Below are positions 14,601 through 17,505 of a stretch of 17,505 bases of DNA, one piece after another (within the stretch, counting starts at the first letter, position 1; each line of letters opens with the position of its first letter). The translations under genes were made by a program, and so were the position numbers. This DNA is from an uncultured Chthoniobacterales bacterium (lineage in GTDB: Bacteria; Verrucomicrobiota; Verrucomicrobiae; Chthoniobacterales; UBA10450): positions 1 to 17,505 of the forward strand of contig CATPCN010000668.1 of assembly GCA_955652855.1 (NCBI GenBank), in the 5' to 3' direction. The notes under the pieces were generated by a model. The model had not been told where the DNA came from. It was given only the letters and a program-made list of their open reading frames with translations, and ran no database searches.

Positions 14601-14804
14601 CAAGTCGGCTTCCGGCACCGTGCATTTGTCCCGCGAAAGCAGCCGTTGCACGACATAGCTGTGACCTTCTCCGTCGAAGCCTTCGCCTGCTTCGCGTAGA
14701 TCGGCGAGCAAGTCCTTGTTGTGTTTGTAGCCGAACAGGCTGTTGAGCCACGCGACCAAGACCAGCCGGTTCTCCAGCTTTACGTATTCGTTGCCGTTCG
14801 CCAT
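11694..14804 (-). CDS. res: Type III restriction enzyme Res subunit (SF2 helicase-nuclease)
   Basis: This is a 1036-residue protein. SF2 helicase motifs are in order: ATGSGKT (Walker A, residues 155-161), VDEGH (motif II, 254-258; DEGH rather than DEAD), SATF (motif III, 283-286), and QLFGRGVRLRG (motif VI, near 566-576). The C-terminal region holds a PD-(D/E)xK-like site: GFYPDFILWI near residue 925 and IFVEPHGMR near 940. The usual Lys of the ExK triad is His here. Type III Res translocates or slides on DNA with Mod and cuts about 25 bases from one of two head-to-head sites, using ATP. The start ATG shares a base with the mod stop (TAATG), so translation is coupled. The length is in the normal range for the family. 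Confidence 0.9.
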   Translation of the reverse strand: MANGNEYVKLENRLVLVAWLNSLFGYKHNKDLLADLREAGEGFDGEGHSYVVQRLLSRDKCTVPEADLRRYDANIQTHLAALNKRRTEPITLRYFQHLALLYTEIFLDRCFNHPGKFRVELREFVNARNGDKASADPPDSQFEPSDLTKLAYWMATGSGKTHLLHFNYRQFLHYNKAPLDNILLITPNEGLSQQHLEKMQACGIPCERFDLEESGLGHQNTVRVIEITKLVEEKKGGGVSVPVEYFEGNNLIFVDEGHKGTGGEVYRKFRDRLGATGFTFEYSATFGQALTAARDDALTKEYGKAILFDYSYKYFYGDGYGKDFHILNLRQQSEHTDTLLLANLLSFHEQKHFFASNGDKLRSYHIAMPLWVFVGSSVNAVYTKDKEKRSDVLTVVRFLHRFLENKSGWAVNTIDKIIKGESGLDNDGKDFFKDELKYLRAHTKDAAKIYSEILAKVFHAGAGGRLHLASLRGGSGELGLKVSGAESYFGLIYIGDVSAFKNLVEADSAEIKVEEDAISEPFFEQINKPESGINVLIGAKKFMEGWDSWRVSNMGLLNIGRSEGSEIIQLFGRGVRLRGLKSSLKRSSALSGEHPANIKLLETLNIFAIRANYMAEFRSYLEREGVDPDGHIELPLSIKPNKQFLKQGLIAPRLPSESDFVKQCDFLLDPEEAAKATVDMSIKMDSMRSGTGGVQTHAIVAGEERVISSNALDWLDWQKLHLELLDYKEQKGFSNLVIPAGVPQAVMTARDPRLYRLIGPKELVSPQSFSDVLKLHDTVLAILRKYVDRFYRVRQQRWDSHQMVYAPLTVQDANFQYYRVRVPRSEPDLIKSIKALIEEGERIYAKEVHDLPNIHFDRHLYQPLLIERGDKVRSTPRGLNESEEQFVRDLRDYFKQEQAKSLANTEIFLLRNLSRGKGVGFFENEGFYPDFILWIKNPGAQRLIFVEPHGMRQESSYWVSDKAQLHTRLQTYGDTGLKKAKLKNLTLDSFIISKTDYDELRNIYGDGSWSRQQFTASHILFFDRDEHYDYVRHLLA

Positions 14805-17505
14805 TAGACCGGCTCCCCAAACATCCGGCGCTTGAAGAGCGGCTCCAGCGCCTGCGCTTTCGGAATGAAGCTGTCGCCGTTGACGAAAATCTCGTCGGCT
14901 CCTTCGGTGAGCTTTTGCGCGAGGACAAATTTCTTGTCCCGTTCCAACTCGGCTTGTCTCCAGCCGGTCGTGGTGCGCCAGAGGACGGCGATTTCCTTGT
15001 TCTCCGCCGTGCCGCGATAGACGAGATAGCGCGTCTTTCCGTCGTGAACCACGCGGCGCGTCTTCACCTTCAGGCCGAGCAGGTAGTTGAAGGTCTCCGG
15101 CAAATCCACGGGCTTCTCGACGGTCTCCTGGCCTTCGGTGATTTTGAGTTTGTAATCGAAGGGCGCGGCCAGGTTGCCGATGTTGAGAAAGGTCTCACTC
15201 TCCTTCGTCTCGAACTTAAGCATGTAGTTGAGCAGGTAATCGTCGAATTGCAGTGGCTGCTGGCGGCCATTGGTGGCGAAGGCGATGTTATTGAGCGCGT
15301 CTTCGTAGGACTCTAGGTTTTGATACTTAATCCAATGTGATACGCCGGCAGTTCGCGTTTTCGGTTTTCCTCGGCTCCATTCTGGCGAATAAATGCTCTT
15401 TAAAACACGCGGAGCCAAGAGAGCATCGAAGTTTGGGTTCTGCTCGATGAGGATGTATTTCCTGCGACCTGAATCTTCCTTATTCATCTCTATAACAGCG
15501 TGAGCTGTTGTCCCGGAACCGGCATAGTAATCCATGACTATCCCGCTAGGTGTGGTGGCATTTAGGAATACAGCTATCAACTCGCGGGGTTTTACCGTGT
15601 CCATTCCATGTTCTTTACCCAGAATGGCGGAAAGAGTGGCTTTGCCAGACTCAGCCGTGCCGGTGATCTCTTCGGGCATAAAAGTCCATAAAGGAATATG
15701 TTGATCCTCATCATCTTCGGGATAAATCTTCAGATGGGGTTCTCCCTCGTCGCTAAAACCAATTCTGTGCCGACCATACAAGTCGCGAATCTCATCGTCA
15801 CCAGCCTTCCAGCGTTTGTCAGATGGCGGTGTGTAGTCGCCCACTCTTACCCTCATCGTAGTGCGACGATACCTTCCCAGATTCGAAGTCAGAATTGTTG
15901 TGGTGCGATACTTGCCGTGTTTGTCGTTGTTTGGGTATGTTCTTTTTACGCCTGACTCCAATGGTAGGAACTTAAGACCCTTTCGGGCGTTCATTAAGAC
16001 AAACTCAGCGACCACTTGGGGCCGGTAGATCGCGTCGCCTGCATTGGTCGGTTTGGCACGAGATTTCCACACGAAGGGAACGCCGCCCGGTCCTAGCAAT
16101 GCCTCAAGCAATATGTTTAGCCTGTGCACCTCGTCTTTCCCGATGCTAACCAAATGCACACCTTCGTCTCGCAAGAAATGCGTTCCTAAGGTTAACCTGT
16201 CGCTCTGCAAGCTAAGCCACGATGAATGTGGATAGCTGTCTTTATAAATGAATCCATCGCTTCCGGTGTTATAAGGAGGATCAATATAGACGCACTGCAC
16301 TTCATTGCGGTAGCAGGCAACTAAGAGACTAAGAGCTTGAAAATTTTCGGCGCGGATCAGCAAGCCGTCTGTGGCCTCAGCCAATTCATCAGAGCCAGCG
16401 AGCAATTTATCTTTAAATTCCTGCCCAAAGAACTTGGTATCTAAGACAAGAAACGGGTTCGCTTTTAGAAACGCGACTTTGACCGGCTCGGAAAATCCCG
16501 GCTGCGTCGTGTCGGCTTCGATTTCCTCAATCGCAAAGAGCCGTTTCCACTCCGCGATCTGCGCCTTGTTTTTAGCTACCTGGGGGTAAAGCTCCTCGGG
16601 CACGCGGTCGAGCGTGACGCAGTAGTTCGTGGAGAGGACGAACTTCTTCTTCTCAAAAAGCCGTTTTTGGAAGTCCTCGATCTGCGCGAGAAAGGCGATG
16701 ATCCTGTGGCCGATGCCGCGGATGGCGCGCATGATTTGAAACCAGCCCTCGGAACGCGCCTCGCCGCCCGCGTCGAGTTCATCGAGACTTAACACCTCGT
16801 TTTTCAAATAGAAATCCAGCTCGCGCGTGAGGAAGCCGCTCAGGTCTTTGTGGATGAAAAAGTCGGACGAGTTGCGCCGGGTGTAGCGCCGAAGATGGTG
16901 GGCTAGGAAAGTAACCGGCTCGCCGTCGGCATTCTTGCGCCGCTCGGCCATGAGCGCCGCCAGCGCATCGGTGTTCTTTTTCAACTGCTCGGGGATGCGC
17001 GCGTGTGCTTCGGCGATGATGGCGTCCTGCTGGTTCTTTTTCCCGTAGCTGATGGCTTCCTGCTCGGTGAGCGGACGGTATTCAAACGGGATGAGAATGG
17101 CGGCGGCGTCCGCCGAGGCTTCGCCGGGGATGGGGAGGAAGAAACGCTTGTCGCCTTTCACGTTGTCCTGTTCGACATGGGCGTTGCGAAGCTTGAACTG
17201 GACGGTGAAGCCGTGGGACTTGAAGGAGTAGTCGGTGAAGTTCTCGCCGGTCTTGATGTAATACTGGTCGCTGTTCGCCCAATGGAGATGGACTTCCTCG
17301 CCGTTGTAGGGGATGGCGTATTTCTCGCGTTTGGAATAGCGGCGCATGGACATGAAATCGCCCGCGTCGTAGTAGCGATTGAAGAAGCTGTAGAGGTGAT
17401 TGAAAATCATCGCCTCCAGCTCGGGGCGCTGTTTGGTGCCGGCTGATTTGGATTGGAGGGCGAGGTATTGTTTGCCGAGTTTGCTGGTATGCCACTCGGC
17501 CAGAA
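14804..17505 (-). CDS. mod: Type III DNA adenine methyltransferase Mod, 5' end outside the window
   Basis: The frame is open through the right edge. Upstream of the first Met at 17410 it continues with 31 codons (LAEWHTSKLGKQYLALQSK...), so that Met is not the true start. About 899 residues are visible. Motif IV DPPYNTGSDGF lies near residue 377 from Met 17410, and motif I DYYAGSGTTAHA near 627. DPPY before the SAM motif is the beta-class order used by type III Mod, which makes N6-methyladenine on one strand. The 240 residues between form the rest of the catalytic domain and the target-recognition domain. Base composition is about 47-52% GC in 15300-16500 but about 67% on both sides, so the catalytic and recognition part may have been exchanged. 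It is joined to res by TAATG overlap. Confidence 0.92.
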   Translation of the reverse strand, partial: LAEWHTSKLGKQYLALQSKSAGTKQRPELEAMIFNHLYSFFNRYYDAGDFMSMRRYSKREKYAIPYNGEEVHLHWANSDQYYIKTGENFTDYSFKSHGFTVQFKLRNAHVEQDNVKGDKRFFLPIPGEASADAAAILIPFEYRPLTEQEAISYGKKNQQDAIIAEAHARIPEQLKKNTDALAALMAERRKNADGEPVTFLAHHLRRYTRRNSSDFFIHKDLSGFLTRELDFYLKNEVLSLDELDAGGEARSEGWFQIMRAIRGIGHRIIAFLAQIEDFQKRLFEKKKFVLSTNYCVTLDRVPEELYPQVAKNKAQIAEWKRLFAIEEIEADTTQPGFSEPVKVAFLKANPFLVLDTKFFGQEFKDKLLAGSDELAEATDGLLIRAENFQALSLLVACYRNEVQCVYIDPPYNTGSDGFIYKDSYPHSSWLSLQSDRLTLGTHFLRDEGVHLVSIGKDEVHRLNILLEALLGPGGVPFVWKSRAKPTNAGDAIYRPQVVAEFVLMNARKGLKFLPLESGVKRTYPNNDKHGKYRTTTILTSNLGRYRRTTMRVRVGDYTPPSDKRWKAGDDEIRDLYGRHRIGFSDEGEPHLKIYPEDDEDQHIPLWTFMPEEITGTAESGKATLSAILGKEHGMDTVKPRELIAVFLNATTPSGIVMDYYAGSGTTAHAVIEMNKEDSGRRKYILIEQNPNFDALLAPRVLKSIYSPEWSRGKPKTRTAGVSHWIKYQNLESYEDALNNIAFATNGRQQPLQFDDYLLNYMLKFETKESETFLNIGNLAAPFDYKLKITEGQETVEKPVDLPETFNYLLGLKVKTRRVVHDGKTRYLVYRGTAENKEIAVLWRTTTGWRQAELERDKKFVLAQKLTEGADEIFVNGDSFIPKAQALEPLFKRRMFGEPV

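Noticed and set aside
17082..17495. 137-residue minus-strand frame with a Met start near the right edge
   Set aside because: It is a frame shadow of mod, whose own frame is open to the window edge and carries clear Mod-type sequence.
10192..17505. Full DISARM or BREX system
   Set aside because: A PLD protein, a helicase and a methylase are present, but no DrmA/DrmB, PglZ or BrxC-like genes. The motifs in mod and res are those of type III R-M.
1..17505. tRNA, rRNA, insertion sequence or integrase genes
   Set aside because: No cloverleaf with tRNA signatures, no rRNA-like sequence and no transposase or recombinase motifs were seen on either strand.

Overview
The window looks like a piece of a soil-type Verrucomicrobiota genome, possibly near Chthoniobacterales or Udaeobacter. 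I base this on my impression of the gene types: a short pseudopilin with a G^FTLVE leader, many small secreted or basic proteins, tandem VOC proteins, and palindromic repeats between genes. No rRNA or marker gene is present, so this is an inference. Base composition is moderately GC-rich, and some restriction genes are patchy.

Left part (1-7.4 kb), ordinary chromosome. A thiolase of the SCP-x type enters from the left edge (+). Convergent to it is a secreted PepSY-like protein (-), with a good rho-independent terminator between the two. A thioredoxin-fold [2Fe-2S] ferredoxin (+) follows. A type II/IV pseudopilin (-) has a palindromic operator candidate and a weak sigma-54-like promoter upstream. 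A 600-base repeat-rich gap comes next; it holds a cloverleaf-like palindromic element, two copies of a 24-bp dispersed repeat and a short signal-peptide ORF. Then come a secreted two-domain protein, a GT39-like membrane glycosyltransferase coupled to a 39-residue upstream ORF, a small membrane protein and three tandem VOC proteins, all on the minus strand.

Middle part (7.4-10.2 kb), a restriction-system scrapyard. A 36-residue basic protein is followed by a translationally coupled fic-hsdS pair in which hsdS keeps only its first target-recognition half. The hsdS gene breaks exactly at a 75-bp sequence that recurs 2 kb away at the end of a reading-frame remnant. Both copies read FAEIATDLKR-stop in one frame. 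The 24-bp dispersed repeat lies on both sides of this block. Upstream of fic is a helically phased array of GTCAAG (TTGACT-like) boxes, duplicated once.

Right part (10.2 kb to the right edge), an active-looking three-gene minus-strand defence operon. It runs from a type III Mod DNA methyltransferase (5' end outside the window), through a Res helicase-nuclease joined to it by a TAATG overlap, to a 454-residue PLD-superfamily protein with an HxK...N nuclease motif. The central catalytic and recognition segment of mod is clearly lower in GC than its flanks, which suggests domain swapping. A type III R-M module with an added PLD protein, beside a decayed type I/Fic module, is the best candidate here for something not well described.
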